From: an uncultured Collinsella sp.
GTDB taxonomy: Bacteria; Actinomycetota; Coriobacteriia; Coriobacteriales; Coriobacteriaceae
Reading direction: 5' to 3'
Length of the DNA stretch: 25,471 nt
Assembly (NCBI GenBank): GCA_900756945.1
Contig: CAAELZ010000028.1
Span: forward strand, 1-25,471
Part shown: in pieces, positions 1-8,100 of the stretch
How the letters are laid out: the number at the start of each line of letters is the position of its first letter
Position numbering within the stretch: position 1 is the stretch's first letter
Made by a program: the position numbers and the translations under genes
The notes under the pieces: model-generated
Seen by the model: the letters and a program-made list of their open reading frames with translations, nothing else
Told to the model about the DNA's origin: nothing
Databases searched by the model: none

Positions 1-185
1 GGACACCGGCCTCCACAGCCTCTCCACCTGCGGAAACGAGGCGATAGCCAGGTGCCGGGAGCTATTTCCGCGTTGCGCTAGCTGCGGAAACGCGGGGTCG
101 GTTCAGGCTGTTGCGTTGAGATTGAAAATCAACCTGTTTATCCAATGCTCAGCGATAGCTTAACAGCCCGCCAAAACAAAGCGCC
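1..185. other. Intergenic left edge, no gene seen
   Basis: This is the stretch downstream of ruvB. I see no open frame with a ribosome site and no tRNA-like fold. The word GCGGAAA occurs at 30-36 and 84-90, with its inverse TTTCCGC at 65-71, so either copy can pair with the middle one. There is no T-rich tail on the minus strand that would make this a clear ruvB terminator. It may be the edge of a structured element or of the regulatory region of the next gene outside the window. Confidence 0.4.
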
Positions 186-1253
186 CTAAATGGTAGGTTC
201 AATCCCCAAGTGCTCAAAGGTGCGAAGCGTTGCCTGGCGGCCCTGGGGCGTGCGAATCATCAAGCCGCACTGCAGCAGATAGGGCTCATAGACATCCTCG
301 AGCGTTCCCGGGTCCTCGCCCACCGCGCTGGCAAGCGTTGTCAGGCCCACGGCACGTCCGGAGAACGTCTTAGCGAGTGTCTCCAAAATGCGAATATCCA
401 TCCAGTCCAGACCAAGCTCATCGATCTCGAAGAACTCAAGCGCCTGACGGCAAATATCAAGCTCAATGGGACCGTTGCCGCGCACCTGCGCGTAATCGCG
501 CACGCGCTTGAGCAGGCGGTTGGCAAGACGTGGCGTGCCGCGCGAACGCGAGCCGATCTCGAGCGCACTGGGATGGTCGATCGCCACGCCCAGGATGGAC
601 GCCGAGCGCGTCACAATCTGCGCGAGCTCCTCGACCGTGTAGTAATCCAGGCGATATGAAATGCCAAAGCGGTCGCGCAGCGGGCCAGTCAACATACCCG
701 AGCGGGTCGTTGCCGCCACCAGCGTAAACTTGGGGATATCCAGGCGAATCGAGCGCGCCGCCGGACCCTTGCCAATCACGATATCGAGGGCAAAGTCCTC
801 CATCGCGGGGTACAGGACTTCCTCGACCGAACGGTTGAGGCGGTGGATCTCGTCGATAAACAGCACATCACCCGGCTGCAAGTTAGTAAGGATGGCCGCC
901 AGGTCGCCGGTGCGCGCAATAGCGGGGCCGCTCGTCGTCTTGATCTGAGCGCCCAGCTCGTTGGCGATAACGGTGGCCAGCGTGGTCTTGCCCAGGCCCG
1001 GAGGACCCGAGAAGATCACGTGGTCGAGCGTCTCGCCGCGGCTCTGCGCTGCCTCGATGAGCACACGAAGGCTCTGCTTGATATGCTCCTGACCGCAGTA
1101 ATCGTCCAGGCGCTGGGGGCGCAAAGTGCGATCGACATCGAGGTCCTCGGCCGTCAGCTCCGAGCCCACCATGCGCTCGCCGTGCGCCATGGATGCCGCC
1201 GGCGAGTTGCCGGGCGTCGCCCACAGGTCCTGAGAGTCATCGGCTTCCCACAT
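186..1253 (-). CDS. ruvB: Holliday junction branch migration ATPase RuvB
   Basis: RuvB is the hexameric AAA+ motor that, with RuvA, drives branch migration of Holliday junctions. The Walker A motif GPPGLGKT, the Walker B motif DEIHRL and the sensor region AATTRSGMLTGPLRDRFG are visible, followed by the C-terminal winged helix. I place the start at the ATG at 1253 (355 aa) because it forms a TGATG overlap with the ruvA stop, the same coupling seen between ruvC and ruvA; a GTG directly before it (1254-1256) is the alternative. A later Met that gives MVGSELTAEDLD would also fit the family length of about 340. It is the last gene of ruvCAB, and the SOS box upstream of ruvC probably controls it. 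Identification is near certain; the start is less so. Confidence 0.97.
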   Translation of the reverse strand: MWEADDSQDLWATPGNSPAASMAHGERMVGSELTAEDLDVDRTLRPQRLDDYCGQEHIKQSLRVLIEAAQSRGETLDHVIFSGPPGLGKTTLATVIANELGAQIKTTSGPAIARTGDLAAILTNLQPGDVLFIDEIHRLNRSVEEVLYPAMEDFALDIVIGKGPAARSIRLDIPKFTLVAATTRSGMLTGPLRDRFGISYRLDYYTVEELAQIVTRSASILGVAIDHPSALEIGSRSRGTPRLANRLLKRVRDYAQVRGNGPIELDICRQALEFFEIDELGLDWMDIRILETLAKTFSGRAVGLTTLASAVGEDPGTLEDVYEPYLLQCGLMIRTPQGRQATLRTFEHLGIEPTI

Positions 1254-1873
1254 CACGCATCCATTCCGAGTCGCTTAAGCGCCGCGCCGAGCAGATCCTC
1301 GACACGCATATCCTGCCCATCATACCCGCTCAGAGCGACATCGGTCTCCTGCGGACTAAAGCCCATGGAAAGGAGCGCCGCACGGGCGTCATCGATCGCC
1401 GAGGGAGCGGCGGCGGGGACCGGCATCGCAACCTGCCCCGGGATCACGTCGACCGGCACAAAGCCCTTATCCTTGGCAAAGGTGCTCTTGAGCTCCAAGA
1501 TGAGGCGCTGGGCGGTCTTTTTACCCACACCGGGTACCTTGGCCATGCCCTTGTCGTCCTCGGCCATCACCAGCGAATACAGCTGCCCCACGGTATAGGT
1601 GGAAAGCACGGCGAGCGCCAAGCGCGGGCCAACGCCCGAGACGGACACAAGCCGGTCGAACATCGTGCGCTCATCCTTAGAGGAAAAACCGAAAAGTGTC
1701 ATAGCGTCCTCGCGCACCTGCATACGGGTATAGAGGCGCACCTCACCGCCGGGCGTAGGCAGCGTGGCCGCAGTGCTGCCAGAAATGCCGAGTTCAAAGC
1801 CAACGCCCGACACGTCAACGACAGCAGAGCTCATCGTGGCCTCGACAAGCGTTCCGTGGAGCTGGGAAATCAT
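1253..1873 (-). CDS. ruvA: Holliday junction DNA-binding protein RuvA
   Basis: RuvA is the tetrameric protein that holds the four-way junction flat and loads RuvB. The 206-residue product begins MISQLHGTLVEA, the usual N-terminal OB-fold. Two helix-hairpin-helix motifs follow, VSGVGPRLALAVLS and VPGVGKKTAQRLI, and then a flexible linker rich in Pro and Ala (PVPAAAPSA) leads to the small C-terminal domain that contacts RuvB (LLSMGFSPQETDVAL). Length and layout match the family. The frame is open upstream inside ruvC, but only the ATG at 1873 gives the conserved N-terminus, and its A is shared with the ruvC TGA stop, which suggests translational coupling. The stop overlaps the start of ruvB in the same way. 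Confidence 0.97.
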   Translation of the reverse strand: MISQLHGTLVEATMSSAVVDVSGVGFELGISGSTAATLPTPGGEVRLYTRMQVREDAMTLFGFSSKDERTMFDRLVSVSGVGPRLALAVLSTYTVGQLYSLVMAEDDKGMAKVPGVGKKTAQRLILELKSTFAKDKGFVPVDVIPGQVAMPVPAAAPSAIDDARAALLSMGFSPQETDVALSGYDGQDMRVEDLLGAALKRLGMDA

Positions 1874-2394
1874 CAGTATCCGGTTCCTCTCTGTTGATAG
1901 AACTCGCCACCGGTGAGGGCGCGGGTGCGGCTGAGGTTTACGTGGCAGATGGCACAGGCCAGGGCATCGGCGGCATGGTCGGGATGCGGGTCGTGGTCGA
2001 GCTGCGTTAGCGTGCGTACCATGTAGGCGACCTGCCGCTTGTCCGCGGCGCCGGTACCCACCACAGCCTGTTTGATCTGCATGGGCGTGTACTCGCCGAT
2101 CTCGAGCGCGCACTCCGAAAGCGCCACAAGCGCGGCGCCGCGGGCATGCGCCGTAGGGATGGCCGAGCGAACGTTGGCGCCAAAGTAAATGCTCTCGATA
2201 GCAGCGGTATCGGGTCGATAGCGCTCCACGACACCCTTGAGGTCGCGGGCGATATGCGACAGGCGCACCGCGAGCGGACTACCCGCGCTGGTCTCGATGC
2301 AGCCATAGGCACGGCAGCGAACCTCGCCACGCCGCTCCTCGATAATCCCCCAACCCGTATGAGCCAAACCGGGGTCAATGCCTAAAATAACCAA
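1873..2394 (-). CDS. ruvC: Holliday junction resolvase RuvC
   Basis: RuvC is the dimeric endonuclease that cuts Holliday junctions after RuvAB has moved them. The 173-aa product begins MVILGIDPGLAHTGWG. The acidic active site is visible as D7, E67 and D143, with H140 in the fourth position; a histidine there is known from Thermus RuvC, while E. coli uses aspartate. The start codon is TTG at 2392-2394. It is supported by a strong AGGGGAGG Shine-Dalgarno at 2400-2407, 5 nt upstream, and by the conserved N-terminus. It is the first gene of ruvCAB and overlaps ruvA by one base. An SOS box and an extended -10 lie 56-78 nt upstream of the start. Confidence 0.97.
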   Translation of the reverse strand: MVILGIDPGLAHTGWGIIEERRGEVRCRAYGCIETSAGSPLAVRLSHIARDLKGVVERYRPDTAAIESIYFGANVRSAIPTAHARGAALVALSECALEIGEYTPMQIKQAVVGTGAADKRQVAYMVRTLTQLDHDPHPDHAADALACAICHVNLSRTRALTGGEFYQQRGTGY

Positions 2395-2449
2395 GCCAAC
2401 CTCCCCTCGTCTTTTACCAAGCGCAAGGCAAGGCCCCGCGCACTACTCA

Positions 2450-2463
2450 CGAACGTCTGTTCT
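2450..2463. promoter_or_regulatory. LexA-type SOS box upstream of ruvCAB
   Basis: The site reads CGAACGTCTGTTCT. It holds the GAAC-N4-GTTC core (2451-2454 and 2459-2462) that LexA binds in Gram-positive bacteria. It directly abuts the -10 hexamer at 2464-2469 on the downstream side, so a bound repressor would cover the start of transcription. RuvCAB/RuvAB is a known SOS-induced system in many bacteria. The match and position are seen; LexA control is inferred. Confidence 0.75.
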
Positions 2464-2472
2464 AGAATAACA
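2464..2472 (-). promoter_or_regulatory. Extended -10 promoter of ruvCAB
   Basis: Read on the minus strand the bases are TGTTATTCT, an extended -10 (TGn plus TATTCT). The hexamer 17 nt further upstream, TAAGCA at 2487-2492, is a poor -35, which is common for extended -10 promoters. A TTGACC (2479-2484) is nearby but only 9 nt from the -10, so it is not the matching -35. Transcription would begin within or next to the SOS box. Confidence 0.55.
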
Positions 2473-2531
2473 CAACGGGGTCAAGATGCTTAGTTGAAGT
2501 ATCGGGGTTGAGAGCGAATCCCATCCCCAGT

Positions 2532-4517
2532 TTAGTTCTGCGAGAAGAATGGGAACTGTCGGGGATCAACCGGCGGATGCGGCATCGGGCCACCCTGGGG
2601 CCCACCCTGCGGGCCACCCTGGCCGCCCATCATCTTATCGATGGCGTCCTGAACCTCGCCCTCGAACTTTTTCATTCCCTCATGTAAACGACGCTGACCG
2701 TCTTCAGAGCGCAACTCCTCCATTTGTTCGGGCGAAATACCCAGTAGCTCGCCCAGCACGCCCATCATCTCGTTTCGCACGCGCTCACTAGTATCCTCGT
2801 CAGCAAAACGGCGCACCTCGGCGCGCGCCAGCGAATCGACCGTCATACGCTCCTTGCCGTTAAGCCCCAGGTCGGACCACGCGAGCATGTACGGCCAGGA
2901 GCGCTCGGCAAACGAACGGGACGAAACGATCGGCGCCGTCGGCAACATGCGGCGGGCAGCCTCACCCTGTCGAACGAGCATCAGCAGCAGCGAGCAGGCC
3001 TCAGGCTTGCCAGCGGCCATCGGGATGTCGTCGAAAGATCGATTGCGGTCCACGTGCGCCTCAAGCGCGCCATCGATCTCACCCGGCTCGACCCCGCCGA
3101 GCAGCTGTGCCGCGCGGTCGAGCATATCGACCGGACCGTCGAGCGTCGAGAGCGCCTGCGCCAGCACTCGCTCCATACAATCTTCCACCGCGTTGAGCGT
3201 CACGAGCTCTTGGGGCACCACGGCAGACGTGCGGTTGCGCACGCGCGCCACAAACTCAAGCGTCGACAGGTACACATCGCCAAAGGGCGCATAATCGCCC
3301 TGGTAGCCGCCGCAAAGCGCCGGCGCCGCCAGTGCGTACTCGGTTTTGGACAGCGGGCTCAGCGCCATCGCACCCAACTCGAGCGCCGTGTCCTCCAGCA
3401 TGAGGCCCAGCGTGCGAGAGCGCAGGCGCTCGGCGTCGCCCGCCGACACATCGCGGTCGAGCACGCGCGCGGCATCCGGCGCATCGCGCTCAACCGTGCG
3501 AATATGCAGGCGCTCGGCAATGGCGCGAACGGCGGCACAGCGAGCAGCCTCGGCCTCCTCCTGCGCCGGCGTAAAGATGCGGTTGCGCCCCAGCACCAGG
3601 CCAATCACATTACGTGGGCCCAGAGCGTCGACGGCCAGCGCCGCCAGCAGGGACGACGGCAAGTCGCCCTCGAGTGCCACCACGGCGCGCGACGCACCGT
3701 GGGCCCGGGCGTTGTCGCGCACGGCGAGCACCAGCGCCTGCCACAGCCACTCCTCGGAACGGAACTCGGGCAGTTCGTGATCTTCCAGGGCATCGAGCAT
3801 CACGCCGCGCTGAATCTCCTGAACCAGCAGGCTCTCCTCAAAACACGGCGCTTGGGCCACCACGCGACCGCAGTCGTCGAGCACAAACGAACCGCCGGTA
3901 TACACCGACTCGTCATAGGCACCGACCGGCGCCATACAGGCAAACCACACACTGCGCTTGGATGCGATCTTGCGGTAGGCGCCGCTGCGAACGGCGGCAA
4001 TGGCGGCAGTCTCGCGGTCGGTCATGTCAAACGCATTGAATTGGAAATACGCAATGAGGTCAACACCGGTCGGCAACATCTCGAGTTCGCGGTCCAAGTC
4101 AAAAATCACGGCGATGCGCACGCCGTCCACGTCGAACACCGGCGGCGCCCAACGCGTGTCGTTGTTCTCGCCACGCTGCAGGGCAATGCTCGAACGCGCC
4201 GGCACCACATGACCGTCCTTGAGCATCATGTAGTCGAGCAGCGGCTGGCCCTCAAACGAAACCGCCGCGGGCACGATGCAGATCATGTCAAGCTCCTGGA
4301 TACGCTCGGCGACACCAGTCAAGCCGGCAAGCATGTCGTGCTCAAAGTCGGCAGTGCCCACCAGGCCCCCGGGCATGGCGCCCATAAAGAGCGGAGCCGG
4401 AACGCACAGCACGCGCGCCCCGCGCTCGTGGGCCAGACGAGCCTGGTCCTCGATGCGGCCGCAAATGCCCTCAATATCACCCAGGCGCATATCGATCTGT
4501 GCAAGCGCGAGCTTCAT
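2532..4517 (-). CDS. Glutamine-dependent NAD synthetase-like protein, probably catalytically inactive
   Basis: The 661-aa protein has the two-domain plan of glutamine-dependent NAD synthetase: a nitrilase-fold amidase (about 1-250) and an adenylating synthetase domain (about 265-430). The fold signatures remain (MKLALAQIDMRLGDIEG; TGGSFVLDDCGRVV; SSLLAALAVDALG; SKTEYA; GDYAPFGDVYLSTL). The catalytic residues do not. The amidase Glu is replaced in VPAPLFMG (A41), the Cys region reads GVRIAVIFDLD with F139 where Cys is expected, and no Lys sits in the expected place. The ATP-binding SGGxDSS loop reads EGDLPSS at 293-299. About 230 extra residues follow, ending in a GGPQ-repeat tail and PQFPFF-like end. 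I infer a pseudoenzyme with a structural or regulatory role. Ribosome site AAAGGG precedes the ATG. A terminator separates it from the superoxide reductase gene. Confidence 0.7.
   Translation of the reverse strand: MKLALAQIDMRLGDIEGICGRIEDQARLAHERGARVLCVPAPLFMGAMPGGLVGTADFEHDMLAGLTGVAERIQELDMICIVPAAVSFEGQPLLDYMMLKDGHVVPARSSIALQRGENNDTRWAPPVFDVDGVRIAVIFDLDRELEMLPTGVDLIAYFQFNAFDMTDRETAAIAAVRSGAYRKIASKRSVWFACMAPVGAYDESVYTGGSFVLDDCGRVVAQAPCFEESLLVQEIQRGVMLDALEDHELPEFRSEEWLWQALVLAVRDNARAHGASRAVVALEGDLPSSLLAALAVDALGPRNVIGLVLGRNRIFTPAQEEAEAARCAAVRAIAERLHIRTVERDAPDAARVLDRDVSAGDAERLRSRTLGLMLEDTALELGAMALSPLSKTEYALAAPALCGGYQGDYAPFGDVYLSTLEFVARVRNRTSAVVPQELVTLNAVEDCMERVLAQALSTLDGPVDMLDRAAQLLGGVEPGEIDGALEAHVDRNRSFDDIPMAAGKPEACSLLLMLVRQGEAARRMLPTAPIVSSRSFAERSWPYMLAWSDLGLNGKERMTVDSLARAEVRRFADEDTSERVRNEMMGVLGELLGISPEQMEELRSEDGQRRLHEGMKKFEGEVQDAIDKMMGGQGGPQGGPQGGPMPHPPVDPRQFPFFSQN
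2587..2622 (-). repeat. Three 12-bp tandem units encoding GGPQ repeats
   Basis: Three consecutive 12-bp units (GGGCCACCCTGG, GGCCCACCCTGC, GGGCCACCCTGG) sit near the 3' end of the NAD synthetase-like gene. Translated on the minus strand they give the Gly-Gly-Pro-Gln repeats of the C-terminal tail. A change in unit number would keep the reading frame, so the tail length could vary between strains. Confidence 0.75.
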
Positions 4518-4554
4518 GGCTCAGCCCTTTCCGTCGTAAACCATCGTTGTCGTA

Positions 4555-4588
4555 GTAAAAGCGCCGGCCGCATAATGCAGCCGGCGCT
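4555..4588 (-). terminator. Rho-independent terminator after the superoxide reductase gene
   Basis: On the minus strand a 9-bp perfect GC-rich stem, AGCGCCGGC (4580-4588) with GCCGGCGCT (4560-4568), encloses an 11-nt loop and runs into a T tract (TTTTAC). It lies 47 nt past the superoxide reductase stop and 40 nt before the NAD synthetase-like start, so the latter probably has its own promoter or depends on read-through. Confidence 0.8.
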
Positions 4589-4634
4589 CGCATGTGCATA
4601 TGCTAGCTATGATACCCCGAGCGGGGGCGCGCTC

Positions 4635-4997
4635 CTAGAACGTCGCGGACCACAGCCCGTGCAGGTTGCAATAGGCATAGACGGTACCGGTCTTGGAGCC
4701 GCCCGCGAAAAACGTCGCGGGCTTCATGCCGGGCTCAAGGTAATGGACCTCTAAGCGGCCCTCGGCCTCAAGGGCGATCCACTCAATATAGTGCTCGGGC
4801 AGGCTGGGGTGCTCGACCGAGCCAACGCGTGCGCGAATCACGTGACCGTCGCGCTCGGTCTCGACAACAGGCACGTGCTTCTCGTGCGCCGCGTCCTCAG
4901 TGTTTGCGGTCAGTTCCGTGCAACCGGCAGGGGTTGCAACGTCGTTGCCAAGGGCGGCAATGAGCTTACCGTCGGGGTCCTTAAAGAATTTCGCCAT
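4635..4997 (-). CDS. Superoxide reductase (desulfoferrodoxin family, without the N-terminal rubredoxin-like iron domain)
   Basis: This enzyme reduces superoxide to hydrogen peroxide at a mononuclear iron centre, an oxygen defence of anaerobes. The 120-aa product shows the complete iron-binding set: H41 in EKHVP, H63 and H69 in EHPSLPEHYIEW, and C110 and H113 in CNLHGLW. E39 and K40 beside the iron are also present. The four-Cys desulforedoxin module found at the N-terminus of longer desulfoferrodoxins is absent; the protein starts MAKFFKDPDG, so it resembles the short or one-iron classes. The ATG at 4997 is chosen because AAAGGAG lies 6-7 nt upstream; the longer open frame has no such site. 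It is followed by a good terminator. Whether it is read together with the SNF2 gene upstream is not clear. Confidence 0.92.
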   Translation of the reverse strand: MAKFFKDPDGKLIAALGNDVATPAGCTELTANTEDAAHEKHVPVVETERDGHVIRARVGSVEHPSLPEHYIEWIALEAEGRLEVHYLEPGMKPATFFAGGSKTGTVYAYCNLHGLWSATF

Positions 4998-5147
4998 GAT
5001 GTTCTCCTTTGCTGACGTGCCAATGTTCTTGATGGTTCTTATGCCCAAAGGCAGACAAACCATCCACGGCATTGCAAATGAACACATAACGGGCGGGGAC
5101 GATGGGGCAGCGTGCGCTATCCGCCCTGGCGGCCCCACCCGAGCGGG

Positions 5148-8100
5148 TTAGCGCCCGTCGCCGCCCAGCAGCGCCAGAACATCCTCGCGGGTAAACAGCG
5201 CCGAGGAGATGCCGTCGCCGCCGAGCACGCTGTTGACCAGGTCGCGCTTGGACTCCTGCATCTGCATGATGCGTTCCTCGATCGTGTCCTTGGCGATGAG
5301 CTTGTACACGGTCACGGTATGCTTCTGGCCAATACGATGCGCGCGGTCGGTCGCCTGGTCCTGCGCGGCCACGTTCCACCACGGGTCGTAGTGGATCACC
5401 ACGTCGGCAGCCGTCAAATTAAGGCCCACGCCGCCCGCCTTGAGCGAAATCAAAAAGACCGGCACCTCGCCCGCCTGGAACTGCGCGACCATCTTGGCGC
5501 GGTTTTCCTTGGACGAAGCGCCCGTGAGCTTAAGAAAGCCGATATCCTCCTTGGCCAGACGCTTGCCAATGATGTCGAGCATGCCCGTAAACTGGCTGAA
5601 CAACAGGATGCGATGCCCGCCGTCGAGCGCACCGTGCACGAGCTCCATGCAAGCGTCGAGCTTAGCACTCCCCGCCTTGTAGTCCTCGTAGTGTAGATGC
5701 GGGTCGCAGCAAATCTGGCGCAGCTTGGTGAGCTCAGCAAGCACCTTGAGCTTGTCTTTCTTAAACTCGGATGCCTCGCGATGCTGCACCTGCTGGGCGA
5801 TGCGGTCCTGGTTGGCCAGGTAGAGTTTGCGCTGCTCGCCGGTGAGCTGTGCCATGACGGTGTCCTCGATCTTCTCGGGCAGATCGGCCACCACGTCTTC
5901 CTTGACACGGCGCAGCACAAACGGCGACACGAGCGCCTGCAGGCGAGCGGCGCTGTCACCCTCGTCGTGCTCGACCGGGCTTTCGAAGCGCTTGGCAAAC
6001 GACTCGCGTGTGCCAAGCAGGCCCGGCATCAAAAAGTCGAAGATGCTCCAGAGCTCGGACAGGCGGTTTTCGATGGGCGTGCCCGTCAGGGCAAAGCGCA
6101 CACCGGCAGGCAGGCGCTTGGCGGCGCGCGCTACCTGCGTGAGCGGGTTTTTAATGTACTGGGCCTCGTCGAGCACAACGCGGGCAAAGTCCTGATCGGC
6201 ATACTCGTCAATATCGCGGCGCATGAGGTCATACGACGTCACGACCACGTTGTGCTCGTCGGCGCCGGTTATCTGCACGCGGCGCTGCGCCTTGGCACCC
6301 ACAATGGCGCACACGTCGAGCGAAGGCGCAAAGCGTTCCAGTTCGGCGGTCCAGTTGTACACAAGCGACGCAGGGCACACCACAAGCGTGGGCTTAGTGT
6401 CCCCCGCCTCCACGCGCGCCAGGATATGTGCGATCATCTGCAGCGTTTTGCCCAGGCCCATATCGTCGGCCAAGATGCCGCCGAGGCCCAGGTGCTCGAG
6501 CGAGCCGAGCCACTGGTAGCCGTCAACCTGATAGCCACGTAGCGTGGCCTTGAGAGCCGTCGGCACCGTAAAGTCCATCTTGCCGAGCGTATCCAGACGC
6601 TCGACGGTGCGACGGAATGCGGCATCGCGATCGGCCTCGAGCGCCGGCGTGCGCGCGAGCATGCTATCGACGAACAGGGTACTCGACGCGGGAAGCGACA
6701 CGCCGTCGAGCAGATCGACGGCATCAACGCCCAGGTCCTCGGCAAGGCCAAACGCGGCACGGGCACCCTCGTCCAGGCGAATGATGTCGCCCGACGTGAG
6801 ACGCGCAAACGTCTGGTGACGCTTGTAGGAGTCGAGGTAGATGGCAAGGTCTGCCGCCGAAAGACCGCTCGCGCCCAGCTCGACGTCGAGCAGGTTGCTC
6901 TTGACGGTTGCACGCACCGAAAGCTTGGGCGCAGGGCGGACCGAGACCTGGCGCAGGCGGTCGCTGAGCATGACCTCGCCCAGCTCGGACAGGGCGGACA
7001 GGCCCTCGGTCAGCAAGTGGAACAGGCTCTCGTCATCGCGCTCCTCAAACGCCAGGCCGCCCTCGTAGAAATCGAAGTACAGGGCCGCCGTGTCCATAAC
7101 GCGAAACTCCGCCACCTCGTCGCGCGGCGGAACGCCCGGGCGCCGCTCTTCGAAGGGGCTGCCCGGAGCGCCCAGGCTAAAGAGATCTGCCGACCAGTCG
7201 CCGTAGGTGACCGTAATTTTGCAGGTCACGAGCCTATCGTCGACGCCGATCGCCATGGCAAAGCTCGGCTCGGGCGCCACCGTGTCGAGCGCAGCGGGGG
7301 CGGTCAGGTCGGTGTAGTCGTGCAGAATTGGCAACGCCATGCGGCAGAACTCGCCCACCTGGCCGGCGGCGATGTGGGCCGGCGTGCGGCAGGGCAATAA
7401 GCGCGACAGGAACGGCGCCGCATGCTGGGCAAACGCCGCGTCGGTACGGCGCGCGCGACGCGTGTCGACCAGATAGGCAGCATCGTCCGACGCAAAGCAG
7501 TACGTATCGGCCGGCAGGCGCAGGTCATAGCTGCCTCCCGCCGCCGGGGCAATCTTTGCGGCAAGGAGCGGCGGGTGCTTGGTCGGGGCTTCGTCCTTCC
7601 CCAGTGGCGACGGCTCGACCGCCACCTCGTAGGCGCGATGCGTCGTCGTCCCCCGCGACCAGGCAGGCTCAAATGCAATGGTCCTGCCGCGCAGCAGGTC
7701 CAGCACGGATACGATGGCGTACTCGGATAGCGGCAACTGACGCTCGGCAACAAAACCGCTGCGGGCAAAGTCATACGATGCCGAACGCGAGCTCGTGATA
7801 TCGCTCAGGTAGGCGACCGCCATCGTGACAAAGTCGAGCAGCTTTGTCGACACATCGTCGAAAGCCTCGGGCGTATGGACAAACGTAAGCTTCTTGCCGT
7901 AAGAGAATGTGCCGCCGCGCACATAGGCATCGGCCATGCCGTCGATATCCTTAACCACATAGGACACCGAACCGCAGCGGATGCGAAACTCGAGCGCCCA
8001 GCTAAAGCGCTCGCCAAACAGCGGATTGTAGTACGGCACCAACGAGGGCTCCAACACCGCTTTGGGAGCATCGGGGTCAATAGTAGCGGCGAGCTTGCGA

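Noticed and set aside
2479..2484. TTGACC as the -35 of the ruvC promoter
   Set aside because: It is only 9 nt from the good -10 TATTCT, and at 17 nt spacing the -10 would be AACAGA, a poor match.
3054..4754. Plus-strand open frame of 566 codons opposite the NAD synthetase-like gene
   Set aside because: Arg/His-rich shadow frame that crosses the intergenic terminator and shows no domain.
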